Shown piece by piece: positions 1-8,968 of a DNA stretch of 64,000 nucleotides. The notes beneath the pieces are model-generated. The model saw nothing but the letters and a program-made list of their open reading frames with translations. It was not told the origin of the DNA and made no database searches. A program made the translations under genes and the position numbers. Within the stretch, counting starts at the first letter, position 1, and every line of letters begins with the position of its first letter. The DNA is from Phycisphaerales bacterium. Its GTDB lineage: Bacteria > Planctomycetota > Phycisphaerae > Phycisphaerales > UBA1924. The stretch covers positions 1 to 64,000 of the forward strand of contig CAJPFG010000002.1 in the NCBI GenBank assembly GCA_905339235.1, read 5' to 3'.

Positions 1-449
1 AATCTACGAGCCGGACGGGGCGGTGCAAGGGGGAGGGGCGCGCCGTGCGCGATTTTGCGCGCAAAGGCGCGTTGGGCGCGAGATTTGTTTAGGCGAAAGG
101 CGAGGGGCGAGGGGGGCAGAGAGCCAAAGGGCAGATTGCCACACGGCCAAACTCGAGAGGGAGTTTGTGTCGCGAAAGCGAGGAGGCAGGAAGTCGCTCG
201 GCCTGGGGACAGCGTCGGAGGGTGCGACATCCACCCGCCGCACTCACGCTCAACTCACAACTTCTCGGCAAGTTCGCCGTTATCGGTGACTTCCACAGAC
301 CCGCGTTTCCGAGCGGGATTCGCGTCAAGCGCGGCAAGGTCGGGCCGCGCCGTGGCAAATCAGGGTGTCGGAACTCTCCCCCGCGACACCCCGCGCGGGT
401 CCGATAGGAACACACCCCGCCAAGGCCCCGCGCCAGAAGGAACCCTGCC
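1..449. other. Intergenic stretch, no gene recognised
   Basis: Several open frames cross this GC-rich stretch, but none has a recognisable domain, a good ribosome binding site or a signal peptide. The right end must hold the promoter of the secreted protein starting at 450, whose ribosome binding site AGAAGGAA lies about eight bases before the ATG. I see no tRNA, terminator or repeat here. Confidence 0.5.
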
Positions 450-2090
450 ATGAAGACCCCCGCCCACATCCTGATCGCCGCCCTCAGCATTGCCAGCGCA
501 CTCACGGCGTCGGCCCAGCCCGTTGTCGTGAGCGGGCTGGGGCATACTCCCATCGGCGCGGCCACGTTTGGCCCGCCCGAAGGCCGCCGCCTGCCGGTGC
601 ACAACCTGGGCAGCAGCGGGCAGGACGGAGTGAGCATCGAACTGAACAGCCTGTGGGGCGGAGGAGTTGAAGTGGACATGAATCCCTTCCACGGCGCGTC
701 CTCGCAGGCTCGCGAACTGCGCATCCGCCCGAAGGGCTGGGACGGCACGATCAAGGGCACGCTGCGCGTCAGCAGCACGATCGACGGCATCTTCAGCGAG
801 TCGATCGACTTCCGGCCCGCCGGGGCGGTCGCCGTCGCGTGGCGCGCCATGGACGTGAACGGCGCGGTGATCGGCGAAGGCTTGGCCGACGGCGGGCTCA
901 TGCAGTTCACGTACCAGCCCTCCTCCGACCCGGGCCAGAACACCAACTGGCTCTTCGGCGCGGGCAAGGTGTCGTACTCGGATCTCAGCGTCATGATCCA
1001 GGCAAAGGGTGGCCAGAGCGCCGCGTTCCGCGCGACGCAGACGGGCCAGATCGTCCCCGAGGTCGCCGCGCTGGAGTTCTCTCCCGTCGGCTGCGAGGGA
1101 TGCGGCAACCCGTGGCTGGATGTCTCGGTGCTCGAGGTCGGCACGCTGGGCGTGCCCGACCTTGACCTCTGCGACACGCACCTCAACTCCTTCTCCTGGG
1201 GCGCCAACCAGGGCGGCTCGTACTCGTACGGCGGCGGGAGCGGCCGGCGTCTGGAGTGCTGGGGCACCGGGGGCGCCACCATCGCCGAAGAGTGCGACGG
1301 CCCCGCTCCCTGCTCCATCAACGAGCGCCGCCTTCCCGTCCACAACCTCGGCAGCAGCGGCCAGGACGGCGTGGATGTCCGGTGGCGGTCCGCGGGCGGC
1401 GGGGGTGGCGGGGGCAGCGGCGGCACGATCGGCTTTGAGATGTCGGCCGCGCGCGGCCGCGGGCACGTCACGCTCATGAAGGCCTACGACGACGGCGACC
1501 AGGAACTCTCCCGCTGCTCGGAAACCCAGACCGCCGACGGCCTGCAACTCGGCGTTGATTGCACCGCGTCCGGCGCCGCGATGGTCCGCACCGTCCTCTA
1601 CGACGGCAACGGCGACCCCATCGCCGAATGGCTCGTCGCCGGCGGAGTGGCCGTGCTCGACGTCAGCGTCCTGTGTCCGCCCGGTAGTTACTGGACCAAG
1701 AAGTTCATCAACGGTCACTGGCACTGGTACTGCCAGTACTGGATGGACTTTCAGGTTCCCGGCGGCGGCACCGTGAGCGCGGCCGAGGTCTCGATGGGCG
1801 TCGACTCCTCCTCGCTGGTCTCTCGGGTGTCGATCACCAGCGACGACGACGCGGACGGCATCGTGATCGACGATTTCGCGGTGATCGAATCCGGCGGAAC
1901 CCCGCCCTGCGACCCCGACGTGAACTGCGACGGCTCGGTCAACGGCTTCGATATCGAGGCCACCGAGCAGGCCGTCAACGGGGATTACTCGAACTTCTGC
2001 CAGGCCACCGCCGACCTGAACAACGACGGCGCCGAGAACGGCTTCGACATCGAAACCGAAGAGCAGCGCGTCAACGGCGAACCCTGCTGA
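450..2090 (+). CDS. Secreted protein with C-terminal dockerin-like tag
   Basis: This 546-residue protein starts with a clear signal peptide (residues 1-23, cut after ASA) and should be exported. The body is not a family I recognise; it is rich in Gly and Asp and looks like an all-beta ectodomain. A segment reading RRLPVHNLGSSGQDGV occurs twice, at residues 46-61 and 293-308, which suggests an internal duplication. Residues 487-546 are the tag shared across the window: a loop of the form DxNxDGxxNGFD, a second such loop, and four cysteines. EF-hand loops of this kind bind calcium in dockerins; binding here is inferred. The ATG at 450 has AGAAGGAA upstream. A strong terminator follows at 2131. 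Confidence 0.85.
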   Translation: MKTPAHILIAALSIASALTASAQPVVVSGLGHTPIGAATFGPPEGRRLPVHNLGSSGQDGVSIELNSLWGGGVEVDMNPFHGASSQARELRIRPKGWDGTIKGTLRVSSTIDGIFSESIDFRPAGAVAVAWRAMDVNGAVIGEGLADGGLMQFTYQPSSDPGQNTNWLFGAGKVSYSDLSVMIQAKGGQSAAFRATQTGQIVPEVAALEFSPVGCEGCGNPWLDVSVLEVGTLGVPDLDLCDTHLNSFSWGANQGGSYSYGGGSGRRLECWGTGGATIAEECDGPAPCSINERRLPVHNLGSSGQDGVDVRWRSAGGGGGGGSGGTIGFEMSAARGRGHVTLMKAYDDGDQELSRCSETQTADGLQLGVDCTASGAAMVRTVLYDGNGDPIAEWLVAGGVAVLDVSVLCPPGSYWTKKFINGHWHWYCQYWMDFQVPGGGTVSAAEVSMGVDSSSLVSRVSITSDDDADGIVIDDFAVIESGGTPPCDPDVNCDGSVNGFDIEATEQAVNGDYSNFCQATADLNNDGAENGFDIETEEQRVNGEPC

Positions 2091-2130
2091 AATCAACCCG
2101 CAAGTCCCCGCCACGAACCCCGGCGGATCG

Positions 2131-2165
2131 ACCCCGGAAGGCACTGCCTCCCGGGGTTTTCTTTT
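2131..2165 (+). terminator. Rho-independent terminator after the 450-2090 gene
   Basis: An ACCCCGG arm and an AGGC arm pair with GCCT and CCGGGGT across a short loop, with one mismatch in the stem, and the hairpin runs straight into TTTTCTTTT. It lies 40 bases past the stop codon. Confidence 0.85.
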
Positions 2166-2198
2166 CAAAGCAGGGCCCCGCCCCCAAAAAAAAACGCT

Positions 2199-2226
2199 TT
2201 GTCGAACCAACACCATGGGTTAAACT
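2199..2226 (+). promoter_or_regulatory. Possible sigma-70 promoter for the 2273 gene
   Basis: TTGTCG (2199-2204) and TAAACT (2221-2226) are separated by 16 bases and lie about 47 bases before the start codon. Each hexamer matches the housekeeping consensus at four of six positions. Confidence 0.35.
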
Positions 2227-2272
2227 GGATGCGGTCGCGGGGTCGTTCGTCATTTCGAGAAGGGACCAATCC

Positions 2273-3193
2273 ATGCTGAATCGTGTATCCATCGCCGCCT
2301 CCATTCTCTGCGCGTGCGCGGCCTCGTGTTTTGGACAGGGCCGCCTGATCGCCGTGGACAGCGGGCGAGCGCTTTTCGAAGTGGACATGAACACCGGCGT
2401 GAAGACCCAGATCGGCACCGTCAGTTCCAACGCGAGCACGAGCGCGGGCCTCGCCTACGACTGCGCCACCCAGACGCTCTACCTCACAAGCACCGGGAAC
2501 GACTCGCTCTACACCCTCGACATCACCACCGGCATCGCCACGCTCGTGGGCGCCTACCCCGACCCGGCGGTGTTCATGCACGGCCTGGAGTGGGACAGCA
2601 GCACCGGGACGCTGTATGGCGTGTCGTCGCACAACAACGGCCTGTACATCATCGACCACAACACCGGATCGTTCTCGCTCGTCGGCGTCAGCGGGCTGAC
2701 CTCCTTCAGCAACCTCGTGCACGACTCCGACAACAACGTGATGTACTCGACGAACAGCAGCACCGACAGCTTCTACAGGATGGATCGCACGACGGGCGCC
2801 ACCACGCTTATCGGCCCGCTTGTCGGACCGACCAATCCCAACGGGCTGGCGTACAACTTCGACAACGACACCATCTATCTCGTCTGCAACAACACCGATT
2901 CGCTCTACACGATCAACCCTGCCACCGGCGCGGCCACGCTCGTGGGCGCCATGGGCTCGGGAAACCTGCTGGGGCTGGCGTACATCCCCGACAACTGCGG
3001 TCCGGCGCCCTGCGATCCCGACGTCAACTGCGACGGCTCCATCAACGGCTTTGACATCGAGGCCACGGAGCAGGCCATCAACGGCGACTTCAGCAACTTC
3101 TGCGCGCCCAGCGCCGACCTCAACGGCGACGGCGCCGAGAACGGCTTCGACATCGAAACCGAGGAACAGCGCGTGAACGGCGCCCCCTGCTGA
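2273..3193 (+). CDS. Secreted beta-propeller protein with dockerin-like tag
   Basis: This protein has 306 residues. A signal peptide covers residues 1-21 and is followed by repeats of about 45 residues of the form LYxxD-TTG-A-TLVG. At least four copies are visible, consistent with the blades of a small beta-propeller of the LVIVD or DUF4394 kind; which of these I cannot say. No catalytic motif is evident, so a binding or structural role outside the cell is inferred. Residues 247-306 are the shared two-EF-hand tag. AGAAGGGA lies eight bases before the ATG. The gene converges with the membrane-protein gene at 3198 with only four bases between stops and no hairpin between them. Confidence 0.85.
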   Translation: MLNRVSIAASILCACAASCFGQGRLIAVDSGRALFEVDMNTGVKTQIGTVSSNASTSAGLAYDCATQTLYLTSTGNDSLYTLDITTGIATLVGAYPDPAVFMHGLEWDSSTGTLYGVSSHNNGLYIIDHNTGSFSLVGVSGLTSFSNLVHDSDNNVMYSTNSSTDSFYRMDRTTGATTLIGPLVGPTNPNGLAYNFDNDTIYLVCNNTDSLYTINPATGAATLVGAMGSGNLLGLAYIPDNCGPAPCDPDVNCDGSINGFDIEATEQAINGDFSNFCAPSADLNGDGAENGFDIETEEQRVNGAPC

Positions 3194-3197
3194 GCCC

Positions 3198-3839
3198 TCA
3201 CTCGAAGCGCCGCAACTGGCGATCGTGCAGCCACGGGAGCAAGAGCAGCGCCGCCACCGCGCCGACCAGGCACAGCGCGATGTCTTTTTGCGTATCCCAC
3301 ACGTCCCCCTGCGTGCCGAGGAACGACTGCGTGGTAGCCCCGCCCTCGACCACGGCCACCGCCCATTCCAGGAGTTCGTACACCGCCGCGATCGCGACGC
3401 AGATGCTCACGATGATGAAGAACAGCCACCCGCCGCGCTTCAGCGGCGTGCCGCGGAGCAGCACCTCCCGCGCCGCGATGGCGGGAACGAACCCTTGCAC
3501 GAAATGCCCGAGCCGGTCGTAGTGGTTGCGGCTCAGGTCAAACTGCTCGCGGAACCAGTGGCCGATCGGAACTTCGGAGTACGTGTAATGGCCGCCGACG
3601 ATCAGCAGGAGCGCGTGGAGCGCGATCAGGACGTAGCACAGGGGCGTGAGCGGAAAGCGGCGATAGGTGGCCCAGAGCACCGCCATCGCGGCCACCGCGG
3701 GCGACACTTCCAGCACCCACGTGACGGCTTCCTTCGGGTGATACCCCGACCATGCGAGCGTCGCCCCGGTGAAGAGGAGCAATCCCAGGGCGAGCCGGTC
3801 GGGGCCCTTGGGGCGGGGCTTGGCGGGGTGCGAGGTGAC
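3198..3839 (-). CDS. YjdF-like (DUF2238) inner-membrane protein, start uncertain
   Basis: The reading frame encodes about 213 residues with several hydrophobic helices, WSGYHP early on and the DVWDTQKD segment near the end. This pattern is typical of the DUF2238/YjdF family, whose members are about 210 residues long and have no established function. The start is odd. A good AAGGAG sits six bases before an in-frame GTC at 3839, which gives the expected length, but GTC is not a normal start. The nearest legal starts are a TTG at 3782, which cuts into the first helix, and an ATG at 3953, which lacks a ribosome binding site and overlaps the start of the divergent gene at 3934. The end is firm; the start is a best guess. 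Confidence 0.65.
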   Translation of the reverse strand, partial: VTSHPAKPRPKGPDRLALGLLLFTGATLAWSGYHPKEAVTWVLEVSPAVAAMAVLWATYRRFPLTPLCYVLIALHALLLIVGGHYTYSEVPIGHWFREQFDLSRNHYDRLGHFVQGFVPAIAAREVLLRGTPLKRGGWLFFIIVSICVAIAAVYELLEWAVAVVEGGATTQSFLGTQGDVWDTQKDIALCLVGAVAALLLLPWLHDRQLRRFE

Positions 3840-3933
3840 GCCGGACTCCTTGTGCCTGGTGTTGATACCAAGAGTACCACGGTCGGTGGCGATGGGATTG
3901 AGTTTCCGCCGCGGCGCGGTAAGGTAGACGATC

Positions 3934-5334
3934 GTGAAAACCGGCCCATCCATCGTCGCGTGCGTTCTGACGTTCACACTGGGTTCGGCCTGCGCGCAGG
4001 ACTGGACCAACGACGGCGGCAACGCCGCGCGGAACGGGCGGACGGCGGCGATCGGGCCGAGTTCGGGCGCGATCCGGTGGTCGGGGGGGGTGCGGCCGTC
4101 GATCATCGCGTGGTTGCCGGTGATCGAGGGTGAACGGGTTTTCACGATTCGGCAGACGGACTTTCCGCCCGAGCCCGCGTCGAACGAGTCGCCGGTGGTG
4201 GCGATCGACCTGCGGACCGGTGCGGAGTTGTGGTTCCGGCACTTGCCGTTCGTGAGCGGCGACTGGACGACGTTCATCGCGGGCGTGAAGAACGGGAAGG
4301 TGTACGCGGCGCGATCCGGCAACGGGGCGAGTTCCGCGGCCCCGCTGTACTGCCTGGACGCGGCGGACGGGCACACGCTGTGGACGACGACGGTGGAGAT
4401 CGACGCGGGCGCGTACGACGGGGTGATCTTCGCGGACGACGGCGACCCGATCATCGCGAGTTTCCGCACGATCTGGCGGGTGGACTCGGGCGACGGGCAC
4501 ATTGTGTGGTCCGTGCCGCGGACGTGCTCGGTCTCGGGGAACTGCGGCGGGTGCGTGTCGGGCGGGGGCGTGTACGTCGCGGACACGGTCGCGGGGGGGC
4601 AGGTGATCAAGAGGTTCAATCTCGCGACGGGCGCGTTTCAGTATCAGGGGCCGGTGATGCCGGGATTCCTCACGCAGACCACGCCCTTCGCGGGCGAAGA
4701 CGGGAGCGTGTACTTCGCGCGGATCCAGACCAACGACTCGGTGGATTTCTTCTACGCATTCACCGACACGGGCGCGGCCCTCACGCAGCGTTGGAACCTG
4801 CCCGCGCGGGGCACGGGCACCGTGGGGCCGGATGGCTCGGTGTACTTCTGGACGAGGAACGGCACGATCCGGCGGGTGAACGCGCTCGACGGATCGTTCA
4901 TCTCCGAATCGCCGGTGATTCCGGCGGACTTCGCCGGCCCGCGCTACGCGGTGGACGCCGCGGGGACGGTGTACTTTTCCAACGGCGCGTTTTCGAATGG
5001 GCGGCTGTATTCCTTCACGCCCGCCCTCGTCGAGAACTGGTCGGTGGCGGTGCAGAACATCAACATCGGGGGCCCGGCGATCGCGTCCGACGGCACGCTG
5101 GTGGTGTGCGGGATCGGGGCCGACATGCGGGCGTACTTCACGCCGCCGGCGTGCGATCCGGACGTGAACTGCGACGGCTCGACGAACGGCTTTGACATCG
5201 AGGCGACGGAGCAGGCGGTGAACGGGGACTTCTCGAACTTCTGCCAGGCGTCGGCGGACCTGAACGGCGACGGGGCGGAGAATGGGTTTGACATCGAGAC
5301 GGAGGAGCAGCGGGTGAATGGAGCGCCGTGCTGA
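3934..5334 (+). CDS. Secreted PQQ-like beta-propeller protein with dockerin-like tag
   Basis: This 466-residue protein starts at a GTG, preceded by GGTAAGG, and has a short signal peptide ending near residue 22. The body carries repeats such as VVAIDLRTGAELW, LYCLDAADGHTLW and IWRVDSGDGHIVW, the hallmark of PQQ-like eight-bladed propellers. Such domains often serve as scaffolds without a quinone cofactor, and no dehydrogenase active site is recognisable. Residues 407-466 are the shared tag, in the DLNGDGAENGFD version. The gene is read away from the YjdF-like gene, so the two share a short control region. Confidence 0.85.
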   Translation: MKTGPSIVACVLTFTLGSACAQDWTNDGGNAARNGRTAAIGPSSGAIRWSGGVRPSIIAWLPVIEGERVFTIRQTDFPPEPASNESPVVAIDLRTGAELWFRHLPFVSGDWTTFIAGVKNGKVYAARSGNGASSAAPLYCLDAADGHTLWTTTVEIDAGAYDGVIFADDGDPIIASFRTIWRVDSGDGHIVWSVPRTCSVSGNCGGCVSGGGVYVADTVAGGQVIKRFNLATGAFQYQGPVMPGFLTQTTPFAGEDGSVYFARIQTNDSVDFFYAFTDTGAALTQRWNLPARGTGTVGPDGSVYFWTRNGTIRRVNALDGSFISESPVIPADFAGPRYAVDAAGTVYFSNGAFSNGRLYSFTPALVENWSVAVQNINIGGPAIASDGTLVVCGIGADMRAYFTPPACDPDVNCDGSTNGFDIEATEQAVNGDFSNFCQASADLNGDGAENGFDIETEEQRVNGAPC

Positions 5335-5428
5335 GCGAACGCGGAAGGCGGAATGATGGGCGATGAATGCGGGCGCGGCCGGCGCTGCGGACTTGTGTCG
5401 GCGGCGGGGTCGTGCGCCGCCGCCGTTG

Positions 5429-5455
5429 GGCATGAACCGGGAGGTTCGTGCCACG
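5429..5455. repeat. REP-like palindromic element, copy A
   Basis: The sequence folds as GGCATGAACC, a GGGA loop, then GGTTCGTGCC, followed by ACG. The same element, with small compensating changes, occurs at 42341, 42481 and 42509. It lies between the convergent genes ending at 5334 and 5555. Confidence 0.6.
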
Positions 5456-5469
5456 CGGGCCACGCGGGC

Positions 5470-5534
5470 AAAAAAAGCGATGCCGGATGCTGGAGGGTGG
5501 GGCGTGGGTCCCGTCTCCGAACATCCGGCATCGC
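5470..5534 (-). terminator. Terminator for the Ig-like gene
   Basis: Read on the minus strand, a perfect 13-base stem (GCGATGCCGGATG and its complement) closes a loop of about 32 bases and is followed by seven T residues. It lies about 20 bases past the stop of the gene that ends at 5555. Confidence 0.75.
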
Positions 5535-5554
5535 GAGATCGAACCTGGTCGGTC

Positions 5555-7144
5555 TTACGGGCAGGGCGCCCCGTTGACCGACTGCTCCACGGCCTCGATG
5601 TCGAAGCCGTTGACCGAGCCGTCGTGGTTGAAGTCGGAGTCGGGCTGGCAGAAGTTGCTCACGTCACCGTTCACGGCCTGCTCCATCGCCTCGATGTCGA
5701 AGCCGTTGACCGAGCCGTCGCAGTTGACGTCGGGGTCGCAGGCGGGGGCGCAGCCGGGCTCGAAGGTGAGCGTGACGGGGTTGGTCGTGACGGTTTCGTA
5801 GTTGTTGGAGACGACCGCCGTGTAGACGCCGGTGTCGGGCGCGTCGGCGTTGCGGACGAAGAGCGTGCTTGCCAGGCCGCGGGGGCCGTAGGTGATGGTG
5901 TACTTCGGCGAAGCGGGGTCGATCTGCTGGCCGTCGTGGAACCAGGAGAAGGCGGGGGCGATCATGGTGTCGGCCTGCACGGTGAAGCGGGCGGTGCCGC
6001 CTGGGCAGAGGCTGAAGGGCTCGGGCTGGGTGTCGATGGCGAGGGGGACGTGCACGGAGAGCGTGGCGGCCTGGGTCGCGACGAATCCGCAGTCGTTGGT
6101 GATCACGCAGGTGTAGGCGCCGGCGGAGGAGAGGATCACCGGGTCGATGTTGAGCCAGGGCTGGTCCTCGCCTGCGAGGATTGCGCCCTCGTGCTGCCAC
6201 TGATAGACGACCTGGCCGCCGGCGGGGTCGGACTGGGCCTGGACCGTGAAGTCCGCGGAGCCGTCGAAGAGGCCCGTGGTGTGCTGCGGCTGGGCGGTGA
6301 TGAGGGGGAGGAGCGCGTCGGTGCAGACCGTGGCCTGGGTGATCTGCGCGGTGAGGAGGTTGGCGATCATCGGGCCGGGCGAGTCGGTCCATTCGCCGCC
6401 GACGAGGATTCGGGAGTTTTCATACACCTCGTAGGACACGACCTCGCTCTCGGTGTCGCCGGGGTTGGGGGCGGGTTCTTCGGTGATGAGGGGCAATCCG
6501 AAGGGAACCTCTTGCATGTCCAACTGAGTGGCGCCGGCGATGAGTGGGTCGTTGGGCATGAGTTCTTCGAGCGACACCTGCCGCTGCACGACGGTCACGC
6601 GGCGCTGCACCCACAGCAGGCGGCGGAGCGGGTCCACGTTTTCGACCGTTTCGCGGATGACGCCGCGCGGCGAGCCGGGGATGAACTCCACGCGGATGTT
6701 GGGCAGAGCGAGGGGCGGGGGTGGCGGCGGGGGCGGGGGAGGCGGGGGATCGTTGGGGTTGGTCACGGTGCCGAGGATCCAGCGGAAGCGCTGGGCGGTC
6801 ACCGGGTGTCCGGCGCGGAGGGAGACGCCGAAGTGTTCGATGCTGCCCGAGTGGGTGGCGTGCGTGGGGCGCGAGTAGACGACGCGGATCCCGGAGTTGC
6901 CCGGAAGGGCGGTGATGGTCGGGGAGCCGTAGTTGCCGTTGTGGTAGGTGTGGTAGACGTCTTCGGGGCAGGGGCCGTCGAGTTCGATCTCGAACTCGTT
7001 GCAGTCCTCGCCCTCGCGGTTGGGGACATCGAAGTTGCCGAGCCCGCCGTAGATCACGACCGTAGCGAGGGATGAGCCGGCTCCCAGCGCCAGACATGCG
7101 GCCGCGACACACAGCGGCAATCGAACCACACCGAAAACGTTCAT
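5555..7144 (-). CDS. Secreted Ig-like domain protein with variant dockerin-like tag
   Basis: The start at 7144 is set by AGGAG a few bases upstream and by a signal peptide in residues 1-27, giving 529 residues. The N-terminal third is an unrecognised beta-rich region that ends in a run of twelve prolines near residue 140. The C-terminal half holds two Ig-like domains, each with YQW or FSW and a later AGAYTC or TGVYTA motif, the usual Ig cysteine/tryptophan and tyrosine-corner pattern. Ig domains of this kind bind ligands or act as spacers. The tag at 469-529 has its second loop in the form DFNHDGSVNGFD and ends NGAPCP, closer to the tags of the two large solenoid proteins than to the common form. 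Confidence 0.85.
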   Translation of the reverse strand: MNVFGVVRLPLCVAAACLALGAGSSLATVVIYGGLGNFDVPNREGEDCNEFEIELDGPCPEDVYHTYHNGNYGSPTITALPGNSGIRVVYSRPTHATHSGSIEHFGVSLRAGHPVTAQRFRWILGTVTNPNDPPPPPPPPPPPPLALPNIRVEFIPGSPRGVIRETVENVDPLRRLLWVQRRVTVVQRQVSLEELMPNDPLIAGATQLDMQEVPFGLPLITEEPAPNPGDTESEVVSYEVYENSRILVGGEWTDSPGPMIANLLTAQITQATVCTDALLPLITAQPQHTTGLFDGSADFTVQAQSDPAGGQVVYQWQHEGAILAGEDQPWLNIDPVILSSAGAYTCVITNDCGFVATQAATLSVHVPLAIDTQPEPFSLCPGGTARFTVQADTMIAPAFSWFHDGQQIDPASPKYTITYGPRGLASTLFVRNADAPDTGVYTAVVSNNYETVTTNPVTLTFEPGCAPACDPDVNCDGSVNGFDIEAMEQAVNGDVSNFCQPDSDFNHDGSVNGFDIEAVEQSVNGAPCP

Positions 7145-7299
7145 AGAGAAACTCCTGATCGAGGCCCCGCGGCGAGGCGAGAACGACTCGCACACCGCTC
7201 GAACTCGCGAGGAGGAGTATGGCGTCGGAAGGTCGCGGCACCCAGAAGGGAAAACTGGGAATTGGCGGCGAGTGCGAGAGGGAAACCCCGGCGAGGGGG

Positions 7300-7959
7300 C
7301 TAGAGGCCGCGTTCGCCGAGGAGGCCGCACTCCATGGCGACACGGACGAGATCGGCGCGGGTTTTGAGACCGAGTTTCTGCATCATCCGGGCGCGGTAGG
7401 ACTCGACGGTCTTGACGCTGAGGCCGAGGCGGTCGGCGATGTCCTGGCTGGTGTGGCCGCGAGCGACCTCGACGAGCACTTCGCGTTCGCGATCGCTGAG
7501 GCCTTCGACGGGGGAACCGGATTGCGATCCGGCGCGGTGGTCGAGGACGGTGCCGAGAGCGCCGCTGCCCTTCATGTCCACGAAGACACGGCCGCGGCTG
7601 ACGGCGCGGATGGCGCTGATGAGTTCGGAGTCGGCCGCGCTCTTCACGACGTATCCGGCGGCGCCCAAGGCGATGGCGGTGCGGACGTAGGCGGGATCGT
7701 CGTGCATGGTGAGCACGAGAACCTTGGCGTCGGGGGCGGCGGCGCGGAGGCGCTCGACACCGGCGACGCCTGCGCCGCCGGGCATGGAGAGGTCGAGGGT
7801 GATGACGTCGGGGGCGGCGCGGGGCACGTCATCGATAGCCTGGCGGAGATCGCCGGCCTCACCGACGACTTCGAGGTCGCTCTGGGCGCCGATGAGCATC
7901 CGCAGCCCGGTGCGGAGCATGGCGTGATCGTCAACGATGAACACACGGATCTTGGCCAT
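7300..7959 (-). CDS. NarL/LuxR-family response regulator
   Basis: This 219-residue protein has a receiver domain with acidic pair Asp10-Asp11, phosphoacceptor Asp56 (VITLDLSMPG), Thr84 and Lys106. A LuxR-type helix-turn-helix follows at about 154-210, with LSDREREVL and SVKTVESYRARMMQKL. Phosphorylated proteins of this family bind DNA as dimers. The ATG at 7959 is chosen because GGAGGT lies nine bases upstream; the TTG six bases earlier is too close to it. The gene starts two bases after the stop of the histidine kinase, so the two are co-transcribed and very likely partners. The target genes are not shown by the sequence; the surrounding secreted-protein genes are candidates. Confidence 0.92.
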   Translation of the reverse strand: MAKIRVFIVDDHAMLRTGLRMLIGAQSDLEVVGEAGDLRQAIDDVPRAAPDVITLDLSMPGGAGVAGVERLRAAAPDAKVLVLTMHDDPAYVRTAIALGAAGYVVKSAADSELISAIRAVSRGRVFVDMKGSGALGTVLDHRAGSQSGSPVEGLSDREREVLVEVARGHTSQDIADRLGLSVKTVESYRARMMQKLGLKTRADLVRVAMECGLLGERGL

Positions 7960-7961
7960 GA

Positions 7962-8858
7962 TCAACCGACCTCCGTGATGGGCAGCACCCCTTCGACAAA
8001 GGTGCCTTTCCCGGGTTCGGAAACGACTCTCAGAGATCCTCGCAGCAGTTCCGCCCGTTCCTGCATGCTCCGCAGGCCGAAGGTGGCGGGGTTGCGGCCG
8101 GCATCCGCGAGCCGTGAGTTGTCGAAGCCCTTGCCGTCGTCGCGCACGACGAGGCGGATGGCGCCTTCGATCTCGGACAGGGAGACCTGGACGCGTGCGG
8201 CCTCGGCGTGGCGTGCGATGTTGGTGAGCGACTCCTGGAGCAGGCGGTAGACGGCGATCTCGGTGGCGGGGCTGAATCTGCGGTCCGGGCGCAACTTCAT
8301 GTTGAGGGTGAGGCTCACGTGGTGCGTGGCCTGAAACTCTTCGCAGAGGCGCTCGACGGCCTCGGAGAGTCCGAAGTCTTCGAGGGCTCCGGGGCGCAGG
8401 CCGCGGGCGAGCCGGCGGACCTCGTTGAGGCTTGTGGATGTGAGGCGCAGGAGCACGGTGGCGCGGCCGCGCGTGGACTCGGATTCCGCGGCCTGCTCCA
8501 TGGCGCGCAGGCCGACGAGGATGGCGGTCAGGTGCTGGCCGAGTTCGTCGTGGAGGTCGCGTGCGAGGCGCCGGCGTTCATCTTCCTGGGCCTCGAACAC
8601 GCGCTCGAGCAACTCGCCCCGATCGCGGAATACGTTTCGGAGCGGTCGCACGGCCACGAACCACAGGCCCGGGGCGAGCATCAGGGACAGCAGCGCGGCG
8701 TCCGCGGCGCTCTCGCCGACGGAGCCGCGGGGCCAGAGGCTGATCCGCGGCAGCACGAGCATGATCAGGCCTTCCGCGAGGAACGCCAGGAGCAGCACGA
8801 ACCCGAACACTCGCAGGGGCGAAACCAGTTGCCGCCGGTTGAGTTGGGTGTGTGGCAT
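7962..8858 (-). CDS. NarX/DesK-type sensor histidine kinase
   Basis: This 298-residue membrane kinase has two predicted membrane helices (about 15-37 and 53-70) with only a short loop between them, so it lacks a large external sensor domain. The HisKA_3 box RRRLARDLHDELGQHL puts the phosphorylated histidine at residue 103. The C-terminal ATPase domain shows NIARHAEA, then DDGKGFD and GLRSMQERA, as in NarX, DegS and DesK. It should phosphorylate the regulator encoded directly downstream. The short periplasmic loop suggests sensing within or at the membrane, as in DesK; this is inference. Confidence 0.92.
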   Translation of the reverse strand: MPHTQLNRRQLVSPLRVFGFVLLLAFLAEGLIMLVLPRISLWPRGSVGESAADAALLSLMLAPGLWFVAVRPLRNVFRDRGELLERVFEAQEDERRRLARDLHDELGQHLTAILVGLRAMEQAAESESTRGRATVLLRLTSTSLNEVRRLARGLRPGALEDFGLSEAVERLCEEFQATHHVSLTLNMKLRPDRRFSPATEIAVYRLLQESLTNIARHAEAARVQVSLSEIEGAIRLVVRDDGKGFDNSRLADAGRNPATFGLRSMQERAELLRGSLRVVSEPGKGTFVEGVLPITEVG

Positions 8859-8968
8859 GGACAGCGGATTTTAGGTCGAGAAAGTCCGGTATCCATGGGA
8901 GGGGGGTGGGGGTAGTAGTGGGCACCTCGTGCGAGTGCCGGGGCTGAGTCCTGCGTGGTGTTCATCGT

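Noticed and set aside
360..2216. Long minus-strand open frame opposite the first tagged gene
   Set aside because: It is a GC-rich shadow of the real gene: it has no signal or domain, and its composition follows the third codon positions of the plus-strand gene.
8921..8939. Hairpin past the 8969 gene as a fifth REP-like copy
   Set aside because: It begins GGCAC and folds, but lacks the GAAYC-GGGA core shared by the other copies; it is more likely an unrelated transcript-end hairpin.
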